DNA from: Bostrychus sinensis
Taxonomy: Eukaryota > Chordata > Actinopteri > Gobiiformes > Eleotridae
Assembly: GCA_020698575.1 (NCBI GenBank)
Contig: CM036255.1
Span: 1,483,501 to 1,547,500 of the forward strand
Length of the DNA stretch: 64,000 nt
Direction of reading: 5' to 3'
Positions 1 through 12,994 of this stretch are shown in pieces. A program made the position numbers and the translations under genes. The number at the start of each line of letters is the position of its first letter. The stretch's first letter is position 1. Below the pieces are notes generated by a model that was given only the letters and a program-made list of their open reading frames with translations, made no database searches and was not told where the DNA came from.

Positions 1-98
1 GATCATAAAGTCTTCCCTCTATAGAGCAAGTAGAGAGAAGTATCTGTAGCATCCTCTGCTCCTCCTAGTGGTCTATAAGAAAACTACCTGGAGTAGTG

Positions 99-634
99 CA
101 GTGGTAGTCAGGAGTTCAAATTTGTATTCCTTAGTTTAAGGTCAGACCTTGTTCGGTCCTGGTTTAGCTCTGGCTTAGACCGGGTAAGTCCTGGTTTAGT
201 TCTAGATTAGTCCTGGTTAGGCACACACCGACACCGCATTTTTCCAAACTGATATGAGTACTTCTATTTCAGTATTTGCCAATACCAAGTACTTATATGA
301 GTACTTACAAAGGCATTACCGTCATACAGTTACTTATACACAAAGTCTCAGTCATCCCATACTGAGTCGTCTCTTTTGCTGTCTGTCCCTGCTCCATGTT
401 GCTAAGCTCTTTCTATAACACACATGATCTGTCTGACCACTAACCACAGATTTTGCATCATCGAGGACATGCTACATCTCATTTGACTTCGGGTTTAGTC
501 CTGGTTTAGCCCTGTTTTTGCCCTGGTTTAGATCTGGTTTAGACCTGGTTTAGATTTGGATTAGTTTAGATGACACTTGTAAAGCAGAATATTCTCTGAG
601 CTGGTACTTGGTATGAAAAGTTTGAGAATCACAG
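99..634. mobile_element. hAT-like MITE with internal GGTTTAG satellite, perfect 8-bp TSD
   Basis: Starts CAGTGGTAGTC and ends TTTGAGAATCACAG, flanked by exact 8-bp duplications GAGTAGTG at 91-98 and 635-642. Inside are two blocks of the degenerate 12-mer CTGGTTTAGTCC. No coding capacity. The terminal CAGTGG and 8-bp TSD are hAT hallmarks. Confidence 0.75.
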
Positions 635-642
635 GAGTAGTG

Positions 643-1275
643 CATCCTCTTTTACTCAAAATGTCTGACCTGACCTTACCATTTCTTCAAGATTTTTATA
701 ACAGTTGATGTTAGAGCAACAGGTCAAAGGTCATGAAGATTTTTAGGTCTCGATCATAGCCACAGGCAGCATCTTTCCGGACTTGTGGGACATGCTGGAA
801 TCACTGACTTTTGAGCTAAGTCTCACCAAGCAAGATTTTTGATTTCCAAAATTTTGTTGACCCATTCATAAATCTGCTCTTTATTTCCCTACAGATTCCA
901 TTGTGCTGTATGTAGTCAGCCTGCTATCACTATTAATACATACATGTACCTGTATAAGCAGCCACCATAAACACTTGAACTGTAGTACTGCAGTGAGTGA
1001 CGGCCCACATGCATCTGCTGCGGGGTTAAACACTTTTACAAAAAGTATTACAAAGATTTATGCTACCATAAAACTGTTCATCAATATTAATGTGTTTATG
1101 AATATTAGAGGGAACCTGACTACATGTGACTGACAGCTCTGGCTCCGGTCCCCAGAGACACACAGGCTTTTTCAGTCGGCAAGAAAATAATACATCTACT
1201 CTGCTACTGGATCAGAAACAACTGAACAGGAAGATATTTTTGAAGATGTTGAAGTTCTCTACAAATCATATGGAG
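643..1275. other. ppp1r9a intron, no feature seen
   Basis: Unremarkable A/T-rich intronic DNA; the small open frames at 903-1344 have no recognisable similarity. 1580-2420 is similar. Confidence 0.5.
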
Positions 1276-1579
1276 CAGTGGTTCTCAGATGTTATACACC
1301 AAGTACCACCTCAGGAAATATATTTACCATATTTAAAGAACTAAATTGAGCCTAAATTTGGACTAACCCGGGCCTAAACCAAGGAATAAAGCAGGGACAA
1401 ACCAGAAAAAAAAAAGTACTGTAGCTAAACCAGGTCTAAACCAGCACTAAACCAGGTGTCTACCAGGGCTACATCAGGGCTAAACCAGCACTAAACTAAA
1501 TCAAGACTTAAATTACAAAAGACCCCACAAGAGGCCCACGTTCCACCAGTGGTACCTATACAGCAGTTTGAGAACCACT
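1276..1579. mobile_element. hAT-like MITE with inverted GGTTTAG satellite
   Basis: CAGTGGTTCTCAGATG at the left, AGTTTGAGAACCACT at the right, and several AAACCAGG/CTAAACCAG units between (reverse complement of the satellite in the copy at 99). The target duplication is no longer clear. Confidence 0.6.
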
Positions 1580-2496
1580 TCATTAGAAGCTTTGTAAACA
1601 CATTAGTTTAAAATCTTTATCCAGAGTTTGCTTATGTAGAAGTTCTTGTACAGGATGTCCCACAGCTGTGAGGAGGTGGACTACTTGAATGTGCTTTGCT
1701 TTGACCTTTATGTGGTTTATGAATAAGGGCCCAGAGTGAGTAGACCCCCTCTGTGCATTAGTATTTATCATATGTAAATATCTTCCGGACATCCCTCCCC
1801 GTTCTCCTGCCCCTCTCTGTGTCGTCAGTAAATGGATGTTCTGCTGGTATGGCAACAGCACAGTCATTATGGAGATGGCTTTGGGTCATACATATTAAAC
1901 AAATCAGGCCAGAGTGCTGTGTCTGTGCTGAGTAAATGGACAGTCTGGAGAGGGCTAAAGGCATAAGATAATAATAAGCAATATATTTAATAGCAGGTGG
2001 TTGAAAAATGTTTTGAAAATAATAAAAAGTATACTGTAGCTTTCTGTGTCTGTATGTGGGGCAGTTTTGCAGTTCCTCAGAAACTGCAGTTGGACATCAG
2101 CCCAGAAGTGAAGCAGCCGATCCATGCCCATCCACTCTCCTAATGGCCCCCGCATTGATTATACATTATGCATTTCATAAAAACACACATCCAGCCTACA
2201 GGCGCGGAAATATTACAGTTCTTTGTGTTTCTCCTTTTGATTCTATTAAGGCCATAAAGCTTTTAGAAACATCAATATTTTCATATGCAGGTCTGTCTTT
2301 ACAAAGCTGTGAAAGTTATGGCTCTCAGCCCCATGCTTATTATGGCCCATAAGTGTTTAACATCAGAGGTTAAGTGTAGCATACGGTCAGTGGTAACAGG
2401 CCAGCTCTTGGTTTAAGTACTGTATCTCTTGGTACTGAAGCCTATCCCTGAAACTATGGCCCTTAGGCGGGGTACACCCTGGACAATGGACAGTTA

Positions 2497-3041
2497 TAGC
2501 CCTTTTCCAACAGCACTGCTTTGTTTTACTCTACTTTACTTTACTCAGGTTTTACTTGGTTTGGTTGGTTTTCCATTACTTTGTAGTACTGGTTTCTTGT
2601 GCGCGGAACAGTGGCGCCTCACTGATGCGACATGGACAGCAACAATGGAGGACGCAGAGATAATGTTGTACTGTGTTCTGGTTTTCTGCTTTTTTGTCAC
2701 CCGCAAAGCCAAAAAAAAGAGCTGGAAAAGGCTACAAGCAGCGAGGCAAATTACTGTGGAGAAGTACAGGAGAGTTTTGGAAACCATACAGCAACATCAA
2801 GCCGAAATGCCATCAGCTTTTAAAAATGGTGGATGTATGACTCACAACTGACAACATTCTCTGACCAATCAGTGACCAGCAATCTGTCAGCGTCACATTC
2901 TAGCACTGGTTTGGCACAGTTGGAACCTCCTCCGAGCAAATACCAAAAAACTACCTGGTATTGGTAATGGTTGCCTAATGGAAAAGCTAAGCGGTAGAGC
3001 CGAGTAGAGTAGAACCAAGTAGTGCTGCTGGAAAAGGGCCA
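2497..3041. mobile_element. PIF/Harbinger-like element, 3-bp TTA duplication
   Basis: Terminal repeats TAGCCCTTTTCCAACAGCAC and its complement near 3020-3041, flanked by TTA at 2494-2496 and 3042-3044. It interrupts an older repeat whose uninterrupted version is seen at 53849-53869. Internal coding remnant on the + strand includes AARQITVEKYRRVLETIQQH. The 3-bp TWA duplication suggests PIF/Harbinger; no DDE transposase is visible. Confidence 0.65.
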
Positions 3042-3154
3042 TTAGTCACAGGGACACACTCTGCCACCATGCCCACAGAATTATGTAAAATGTGAGATGA
3101 AGTAAGACAGTAGAGGCCTCGTGTGCTGACCTGATGTTTTTGTTGCTCTTTCAG

Positions 3155-3304
3155 CAGACCGGAGAGTACGCCACTGACGATGAGGACACAGGGACAGCAG
3201 CCCCAGGACAGAAGAGCATTGAGGTGTTTGACCTTCCAGAGTCTGAGGACATCCTGTCTCCTTCAGACCTCGACGCCAACAAACTCTACCAGAAGTTCAG
3301 AGAG
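3155..3304 (+). CDS. ppp1r9a: ppp1r9a visible exon 1 (acidic linker after PDZ)
   Basis: Encodes fragment residues 1-50, starting QTGEYATDDEDTG and ending KLYQKFRE, and closely resembles the segment after the PDZ domain of neurabin-1. The donor is GAG|GTGAGA. The acceptor is a tandem NAG (TTTCAGCAG), so the first Gln may be spliced in or out; 3155 or 3158 are both valid starts. Phase 0 at both ends. Confidence 0.9.
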
Positions 3305-6300
3305 GTGAGATAACACTAGACACAAGAAGTTCAGAGAGGTTCAGAGAGCAAACTCTAGCAGACATTCAGAGCAGTGCGATGTTTATTCTAGTCAATGAAA
3401 TACAGACAAACAAGTCTTGCAAGGTTTGAGATTTGTTGGCATCTACAGTCCATTCACCCTGATCAATATAAAGATCAGTCATGGGAAATCAAGATTTTTG
3501 TGAGACATTAACATTTCTGGATCTCCATATAATTTCAACCCTTAGAGCTAGGACTACATCAGTGCAGTAAATGTTGCAGTCCCCAAACTCACTGAGCATT
3601 AACTATGGTATCACACAGTATCAAAATTAACTGTACCTTTTAAGTGTGAGAACCAATGGCCAGTGACATTTCAGAATTCCACATATCAGACAAATGGTTT
3701 TATGACCTGTAACAGAAAACTAAGATGCAGCAATAAGAAAACTACAAGCAACCATAAACTTACAAAAGTCATGATTCTCCCCATGGTGATGTGAAGGCCT
3801 GGCTGGGCTGCAGCTGCGTTGCCTAGTGCCACAGACTTTTAAAACCAGGTTTGGAGAAGGTCACAAAGAGACATGAGCCCTGCTTTACTGATTATCTCTG
3901 ATCCCTTTGTGTCTGTGATCTTGATCATTAGGTTTCTTACCAATCAAATTGCTGGTCCAACATATAACATTAAAGAAATACCACACAATATTCTGTACAT
4001 TGCTCCTAGGGGCATTTTTTTTATTAGGGGTGTTTGTGCTTAATTTGTTAATCTGCATTATGGCCATAATCACTTGAAAGAAATATTAACAATTAATGGG
4101 TATGCAGTACAGTAGATAAAAGGTACAGTACCAGAGGAGAGTTAGGGCAAATTAAACATAAAATTAAGCAACTGTTTCCTATTATATACAGCCTATAACT
4201 TGTGTTTAGTTAAATAAAGAAAAGCCACCTTTTTATTAGGATTCATGAATTTGAATTTAATAAAGAGCTGTTTTTTTATAAAGTGTAATGATAGGTGATG
4301 TCGAGGCAGTGGTTACTGGTTTATGGATAATTGTTTAAGACTACCAATTAATCAATTAATGAAAATTACCTGAATGTGCATCCCTATTTTTATATCTGTA
4401 ACATGTACCAATATCATCTGAGCTGGCCCTGCTTCCACGGTTTCTCCCATCTTTGGCTGATTTATTTCTTTATAAGTATTATTTTATGATTTTAAATTGA
4501 ATCTGTATTTCAGTTTTAAATGCAGCAGTGCAGTGTAGCAGGATCCAACACAAATGAGGTTTTGGAAGGCACGTCAGATCCAGTCGAATTAGTTACAGTG
4601 TCAAACTTGGTCCACAAAATCCAGCACAAACTATGTATTTAAACATATTCTTTAATGCAACTGTCTCTTCTGAAGCTCCCGATCTTCCAGCTCTGAAATC
4701 ATGATCTCCCTCAGCTGCTACCACACAGTGAACACATTGCATTACTGTATTCAGTGACAGAGATTAATGTGATCCTTTACAGAGGGCGAGGATGTAGTAT
4801 TAGTATTTGAACGTGGGCTTTGACTCCTCTTTACCTTCCTTTAGTGTCTCCGCAGCCTCAGGACAGGTGTGACAAATGGCTCTGCTGCTGTACAAATCCA
4901 CAGGGACCGCACTGCACTTTTGCTGCTTTTATACTCACACTGTTCACGTTTTCATTGACTCTGACCCACACAGTCCCATAACGTCTGCTGTCCCACTGCA
5001 TTTACAGAACACCCCATTGTTCAGTCAATACAGTTTGCTAAGGGCACATGAATAGTGCATTAACTGAAGTACAGATTTCTCAGCAGTATAGCCAGATAAT
5101 GTTAATGTGGTTGCTCCTGAACATTCTCAGTCTGTTGATACTGTGTATTTACAAAACACGCACTTTCAAATGTCTTTATTTTTTATTTTTTTACTCATTC
5201 CATGACTTCTGTTTTTTACATTAATTTAGTGGTTCTCTTCTGCTCTGGTTGGTGATTAAATTTGTACTGGTTTAAACCTGGCTTGGTCCCGGGTTAGACC
5301 CGGTTTATACCTCGCTCAGTCCTTGTTTAGTCCTTAGTCCTGGTTTAGCCCTGGTTTAGTCCTGAGTTAGTCCTGGTTTAGTTCTGGTTTAGTTCTGGTA
5401 TAGTCCTGGTTTAGTTCTGGTTTAGACCTGGCTTAGACCTGCTTTAGTCCTGGTTTAGACCTGGTTTACTGTATATTAAAAACTGTCGACAGTGCAAGGT
5501 TTACCATAGATGTGTTAAATCTGATCCTACTCTGGCCAGCAAGACCTTAGAGAAGTGAACCCTTCCCATAATTCATCATTTCAATGGGCTCCTCTGATAG
5601 TAGTCCATGGAGCGTGCGCAGCCCCCTCCTCCTGCTCCTCTTCCTCACCCTCCTCTCTGTCTGTCCCACAGCTCCAGATCAAACACACTGTGACCGAGGC
5701 TGAGATCCAGAAGCTCAAGAACAAGGTAGGACTCTACAGACATTTCTCATAATGAGGTTTAGCATCAGGTTACCTTTGCTCAGGCTGTAGATGTGTAAGC
5801 TTTAAGAACTGCATGTTTAGTATGTGGATCTACAACACTATAAATCAGAGGTGTCCAGACCGTTTTCATTGAAATATATGCTGCAGTGGGCCACACACTA
5901 CAGATGTATTTTGCCCCACCATATCATTTTATTCAAGTATTTATTTATTTTTTAACCTTTATTTAACCAGGAAAGTCCCACTTTTGTTTTTGTTTGTGGG
6001 GAAACCTACACAGACCCGGGGAGAACATGTAAAGGCCACACAGAAAGACCCCGTCCAGTACAGAGGAGGAGGTTTAGCGGCCCATTAGAGTGGGCCCTTT
6101 TTCATCTATGGTCAAGCCTGGGTTTAGAATATTCATAATAATTAGGAGCAGCACAGAACAAAACATTCAATTTTAAATCCTGTTAAATCTGTAAACTCAT
6201 AACAAAAAGAACCAAAAATCAAGTTAAATGCACAAATTGTAATAATAATATATATAGAGAGAGTACAGAGTTTGATACAAAAAACAGCTATATAAATTCA

Positions 6301-6769
6301 CAAAATTGTCCCTAAATATTAATCAATAAGCAGCTGTTTTTTGTATCAAACTCTGGTAAACAGCTAACCTGATTGTTTTATAAATTAAAAGCTTAATGCA
6401 TGAACCTGAAGAACTGAATGTGCTTCATAACCAGGGCCCATTCTAAAATCCTGCACTATTTTTATATTTTGGTTGATTTGGTTTATTTTTATGTATTTAT
6501 ATATTTTTTTGGCTCAAACAACCATTGATTTCCATCTTTCATCCTTAATGCAGAGTCCATCTTAATAATGTGCATAAATATGAGGCTGTGTACTGCAATT
6601 TTTACCTTGTGATAAAAAGTACTACCTGTGCAATATGGGCCAATTGAGAATGAATGGGCCACATTTGGCTCCCAGGCCATAGTTTGGACACCGCTGCAGT
6701 AAATGATGACAACTGTTATAGTCTAATATAATTTTTATAAGTGAATTCCAATAAGTAATAGAAGACAAG

Positions 6770-6822
<53 letters not shown>

Positions 6823-9800
6823 TATTTATTTATTTTTCTGGAATGTGTCTGCTTTGTGTCCACACTAGATTGGAGAAAATCATGCTGTGATAGCCTACTG
6901 TAACCATATATAAGGCTTTTGAGTATGGTGGCAGATTTTGATGTGATGTTCAGCTCTTGGTTTCATGTAGTAGTAATTAACTTTCTCAAACGTTCATTCC
7001 GATGCTGAAACTGCGGTGTCTCACGCTGTGATTCAGTTGGCGTCGGTGGAGCGGGAAAAGCAGCGCTGGGAGAAGGAGAAAAGCCAGCTGAAGGCCAGCA
7101 TTGAGGAGAACAAGGAGAGGATGCTGAAGTTGGAGAGCTACTGGATTGAGGCGCAGACGCTCTGCCACACAGTCAATGAGCACCTAAAGGAGGCACAGGC
7201 CCAGTACCAGACTCTGGAGAAGAAGTACAACAAGGCCAAGAAGCTCATCAAGGACTTCCAGCAGAAGTCAGTTCTCAGCACGTGTTAACTTTCACTCTCT
7301 AACTACAGTCATTAAGCAAACAGTTTAACCTGCAATCCGAAACCCACTTCTGTAACAAATAAAGCCAGATGCTGCAGGTAAAACATCAGGCCAGTTTATT
7401 GCGAAAATAAAGAAAATGTCCAATCTACTCATAAAAGGTTTCAGGCTTTTCGAAATAGTGTTGGACACCTTTGCATTAATATTTCAGGTTTTACAACTTC
7501 ATGTATATGTGGAAAACCTTTTCTGTTGGGTAGTTGTTACTTTGACTTACTTTGGCAGAGAACACTTGGATTAGGTGTCTGTCAGCCCCTGCTGGCAACT
7601 GTGGGGAACGGACAGAGAATAAAATGACTAATTAGCACAGCTATTAGCAACAGATAGATAAATGAACTGACTGGTTCATAGTGACGGTGGTTTAGGTGCT
7701 TAAATGATCAAAATGGGCCTGGTGACAGTGTATGGGCTTTAGAAACACGCAGGAGCACTTCCAGGTTTCATGTGTCTACGTAAAGCAGTGAGACCGAGCG
7801 TTTTCGGCTCTTGAGAAGGTCAGTGCATTTAGCATACGAGATTATTCAAACGTGCGAATGAAACAAAATACTAACCCAGGTATGTTTTTGAGGAGGAGAC
7901 AACATTATAACATGGTTACAAGATCAAAAAGAGTAAATTTAGCAGAATAAGGGACCTTAAATGTTTTTATTTCATTACATTTAGTCACTTGTGTTCATAG
8001 ATTTCTATCTGGAAAATTAACTTCAAAGTCTGTTTTCCCAAAATAACTTTTTTTCAGACACGGAGTCAGATATCTCCACTTCAGGAGCACCAAGCACCAA
8101 ATTTTCTAGTCTAATACCTAACTGTTTTTTGAAAACCTTTATGGAGGGATTTGCTGATATATTATTCCCAGCCCAATTTACTGGACACTTAATTCCCAAA
8201 AATAATTTTAAGGATATTGACAGTATTCTTTAATTCACTGAAACACAAAATAAGATAGGCCTGCTGACCTGCAGACAGCCATACAAGCACCTGCTCAGTT
8301 CAGATGGTGTTTGCATAATTCTAGCCTCTGTTGAGCTTTCAACAAATACAATATTTTTATGAACAAGGAGATGAGTTTAGTTTTAAACATGCTCATGCCT
8401 TTGTTCTGTTATTAGTTCTGTAAATCTGCTTCTGTCCATGTGTGGATTCAGCCTTAACCTTAATACTTAATTTTAACCAACTCCTGACCAATGAACAGAG
8501 AAACAGAATTTCAATTCAATTCAGATTTATTTGTATAGCCCAGTATCACAACAAAAGTCAACTCAAAAGGCTTCACAAACAGTTGATCAAACATAAAGAC
8601 ACAATCAACACAAACAATACCTACACTAAACTAAACAGACCCAGGACACTCCTGTCCTTAGACCCTCCTACTTGGTAAGGAAAAACTCCTAAAAAAAACA
8701 GAAACCTTATGGAGCCCATATTGAAGGAGAGATCCTCTCCCAGGACAGACAGGCAATGTGTCTAGGACTGTTAGTTCATTAGCTCATCTATAGGATCATA
8801 GATCAGCTCTGTAAGGATGCAGCAGGGGCCTCATCCAGACAGGTGAGTGGGGTGAGGTAGGTCCAGGAAGTCCATAGAGGTGAGGTTAAAGGCCCACAGG
8901 TCGGGACAGGAGCACAGATGGGGTCAGCTAAGATCCAGCTGTCACTGGGACATCTGCCAGCAGCCAGGCATCTGAAACAGTCCCCACTCCCCCAGAGAGG
9001 AGCCGGAGAGAGGGACAACTTGTGAATAGCAATAAACTGATTAAAGATATAGAATATTTGATAATATTGACAGAACACCCTTTTACTCTTCACACCCAGG
9101 GCCACATGTCCTGGACTACACACCAAGCATCTCCAGTTTTCCTGTGGGGCAGAGCAGCTTTTTTTATAGCTCGAGTTGTTCCACATTTTGAGCTCCTGTC
9201 ATCGTCCAGAGATCTTCCCATTGTTAACAGCGAATATCTCAGTGGTCCATCCCATCTTAGCCTCTGCTCTGTTTGACAGCCCCTAATTGGCCCCAGCCTC
9301 TCAGGCCCAGCACTGGCCAAACGATAAGTGACCTAACACTATTACTACAGAGACTAGAGGCAGAGAGCTCACAGGGCCAAAGGATAGACACTTGTTTTCT
9401 CTCAGCTCCTTTATGAGATATGAGATCAAAATTACCCTGCCAATATCTCAGAGACATGACTAAACTGTATGTCACCTATTCAAATATGGACCATTACAAT
9501 GACTAAACCTAAATGCGGTTTAGTCATTGCAGACCTGGTGTAGCCGTGGTTTAGTCCTGGTTTACACCTGCGTTAGACCTGGTTCAATCCTAGATTAGTC
9601 CCAATTTAGACCTAGATTACTCCTGGTCTAGACCTGGTTTAGTCCATCTTTAGACTCCTGATTTATATATTGTTTAGTCCTAGATGAGACATGGTGTAGT
9701 CCTGGTTTAGACCTGGTTTAGTCATTTATTTTATATCCGGATTTAGATTTAAGCTCATTTTAATCCATTAAAGATGGTACTTGCAAAGCCAAATGTTTTT

Positions 9801-12800
9801 TTGAAGTGGTAGGAAGAGTGAAAAGTTTCAAAATCACTGTATATAGACGATATAGGCCACTAAATTTTTCACAATTTTAATACAAATATACACACATTTT
9901 ACCGTTAATGACATGTAACATCAGAAAGCTGAAGGACCAGAGTAAGTGTGTGTTTCTCCTCTCTCCTGTGCTCTCAGAGAGGTGGAGTTGATCCAGAAGG
10001 AGGATGCTGAGCGGAGGAGGCTGGAGGAGGCAGAGAAGGCTCACCTGGCCGAGATCCAGGGCCTGCAAGTCCGGGTAACTCCACTTAATCCCATTCTGTT
10101 CTGCTGTATTTAGACTTACAGGCTTTAAAACTATTTATTTAGACAAAGTCATGGTCTCTACATGTAGTCCTATTGTAGACACACTGGTGATTCCTGAAAG
10201 GAAACAGCCAAAAGGAAGAGAAGTATTCCTGTTTTAGACCTGATTTAAACATTGTTCAGACCTTTAGCACTGGTTTCTTTAACAGAACTGTGCTACTGTA
10301 GATCTTACTACAGTATGTCAAAGATGAAGATTTTTTATTTGTTTATTTCATTCATAATTTAAAAGAAAAAGCAGAAAAAGAACTGATTTTACATGTCAGC
10401 AAAATGAAAGGGAGCAGAAAGAAGAGTAAAAATAATAGGTCTGTCCTTTTTTAATATAAGGACTAAAAACACTTTCATTATTCTTGCTTCAGTCTGCATT
10501 TCCAATATAAATTCTAGTCACAATTTGCATTATAATTCAATTCTTTACAATTCATTACAAGATTTGATCACTGTCACAGACCATCAGTTTCATACTCTCA
10601 ATATATTACATTATATAGATTTTTTTGAACACAATAATTGTTCTTGATTCTTTGATTTCATTTTTATTTTTAGATTGTTTCTTAAATTCACCCCTTTCAC
10701 TGTAATATTCTGTTCCATCACTTTGGTTTTCAAACATCACTGGTCATATTGTATTGTGGCTGTTATAACACATATAGGTTTTCTAAAACCATGTAGGCCA
10801 TGCCAGAGTGCACCTTACTTTCTACATTACCATGAGATTGTGTTCCATATTTTTGGGTGAAAGTAACATTTGAGTCTCATGTTTTATTGCGTTACAAACT
10901 GGAGTTACATAATCATCTCTTTCTTTGCCTTGTTATTTCTGAACTGTAATAATGGATTGTCTTGAAGATTTGGGATGGCCTTCTCTGTCAGACTCTGTGC
11001 TGATTCTCTTTGGCAGTCTCGTAGTCTAGTCCTGGGCTGAAGTACACAGTTGAATGGGTCATCAGCCCGATTGTCTCCTGCTATTATTCTGCACACTGCA
11101 CACTCATTCTCCCACTGTCAACGAGTGTCACACAACCAGAAAAAAATACCTCATACACAAAACTGTGTTTTTATACAAGCAACTCTGCACGATATTGGGA
11201 ACACGCAATTCATATTTTGAACATTATCTGTAATATTTCAGTATCCTCTTGGACATAGTAAAAGTGCAACTGATTGACTATCAAATACTAAGCTCTGACC
11301 ATGCTTCATAGCATTGAAGTGTCACCAGTTGAGCACATTTCAATACATTAAATGACAAAATATACTGTACATATATCAATAAGATACTTCAGATTGCATT
11401 GTGAGAAATAATTTCCTTATAATTCCCATTAGATAAAAGTGACTGTAGCCCAGCCCTTTTAGAGCTTTAAGTTTCCGCTCTTTTTTTGTGTGTGTGATTA
11501 TCTGCCCTTTTTTATTGGCACAAAGTAAAAATGTATTAAAATCTGTTTTAGGGCTAATCAGTGACCTATCAGAGGATAGTCCCTGCACACACGCAGACAC
11601 ACACACACATACTTTGCATCATTAAACAGTAAATAATGGATATTTTATTTACAATATGTTGGAATTATGTGATCAAACTGGCATTTAGGGAATGAATTTA
11701 CTTTTGCTCTGTATGATGAGGACAGGGAAAACCCAAAACCAAAAAAAAAGTGACCTAAAAGGGCTTTAAGAGGAAGAACATGTTTTTTAAAGGAGGGACC
11801 AACTGTGCAACTTGAAATGACACCAACAGTTGGATAATGATTTATTTCTGTTTTTTGGAAAGTTAATTTACTAATCCAATTTGTTGCAGTAGTTTAATAA
11901 TATGCATACTATTCATAAACACCAAATACAAGTCTATATATCAAACACAGACCTCCCCATGTCAATTTCAAGGACAATAGGAGAGTGCTAGGTACTGGAT
12001 AAAATATCCCAATAGTCAGTGCATCCTAAACCATCTTTTTAAGAGGATGATGTCACTCTGGAGTCGGAACACTCCTGGCTCATTAACACTGGTGATCCTC
12101 TGTGCAGATAGCCACTCTGGAGTCTGAGCTGATGCAGCTGATGAAGCAGAACGGCCTGCAGGTCAACAATAACAACAGTAACAGCTCCGAGAGGCTGGCA
12201 GCTCAGAACAGTCCGAGGAGAGCGCCACCCAGAGGTCTGTATCACACAACAGCCTCCAACTGGTTTATGTTTAAATCTGTTGTCTGTTCATTTAGTAGTT
12301 GTTTCCTGGATTAACTATGACCTCATCCAGTCACATCTTTAACATTTGAGGTCCTCTGTGAAGGACATCACCAAATCACAGCATGTTTACAGTAAACAGA
12401 GACACACAAACACAGACTGAGGCAGGACTAATCCTCTGCTCAGTCCCAGCCCTCACCCTCACAGCCCTGGCTCTGACCTCCACAAACTCACACTAATCCT
12501 CCAGAGCACATCTGTCCCGCTCTCAACACAAGACTTCCTCTGTGTGACCTCTGTGTCTGTACGCATCACAGAAGCATACATCTGTGATTCTGAGCCAGGA
12601 AGACTACACACTGAGCACAGATTAGAGACCAGGCAGATGGTAGTGGACTCTTACTTAGAAAGATCAAAAGACACCAGTAGTTACTCTTACTTTTGCAAAT
12701 ATTGAATTACTTATTTGTGTATTCATGATTATCAGTAATTGCATTGATCAGTACATTTATTTTGTTATATTTTATGTGTCTGGTCATAGACCTGGAGGGC

Positions 12801-12905
12801 TCTCCCAGTAAGACCAAGTCATACAGAGACAGCATCAGCTCCGCCGAGGGAGAGGTCTGTATATTTACCTACTCACACACACACACGCACACACACACAC
12901 ATGCA

Positions 12906-12994
<89 letters not shown>

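Noticed and set aside
99..634. Regular repeats as a CRISPR array
   Set aside because: Units are short, degenerate and without unique spacers, in an intron-bearing eukaryotic genome.
5228..5475. GGTTTAG arrays as interstitial telomere repeats
   Set aside because: The unit is about 12 bp (CTGGTTTAGTCC), not the vertebrate TTAGGG hexamer, and it is linked to hAT-like ends.
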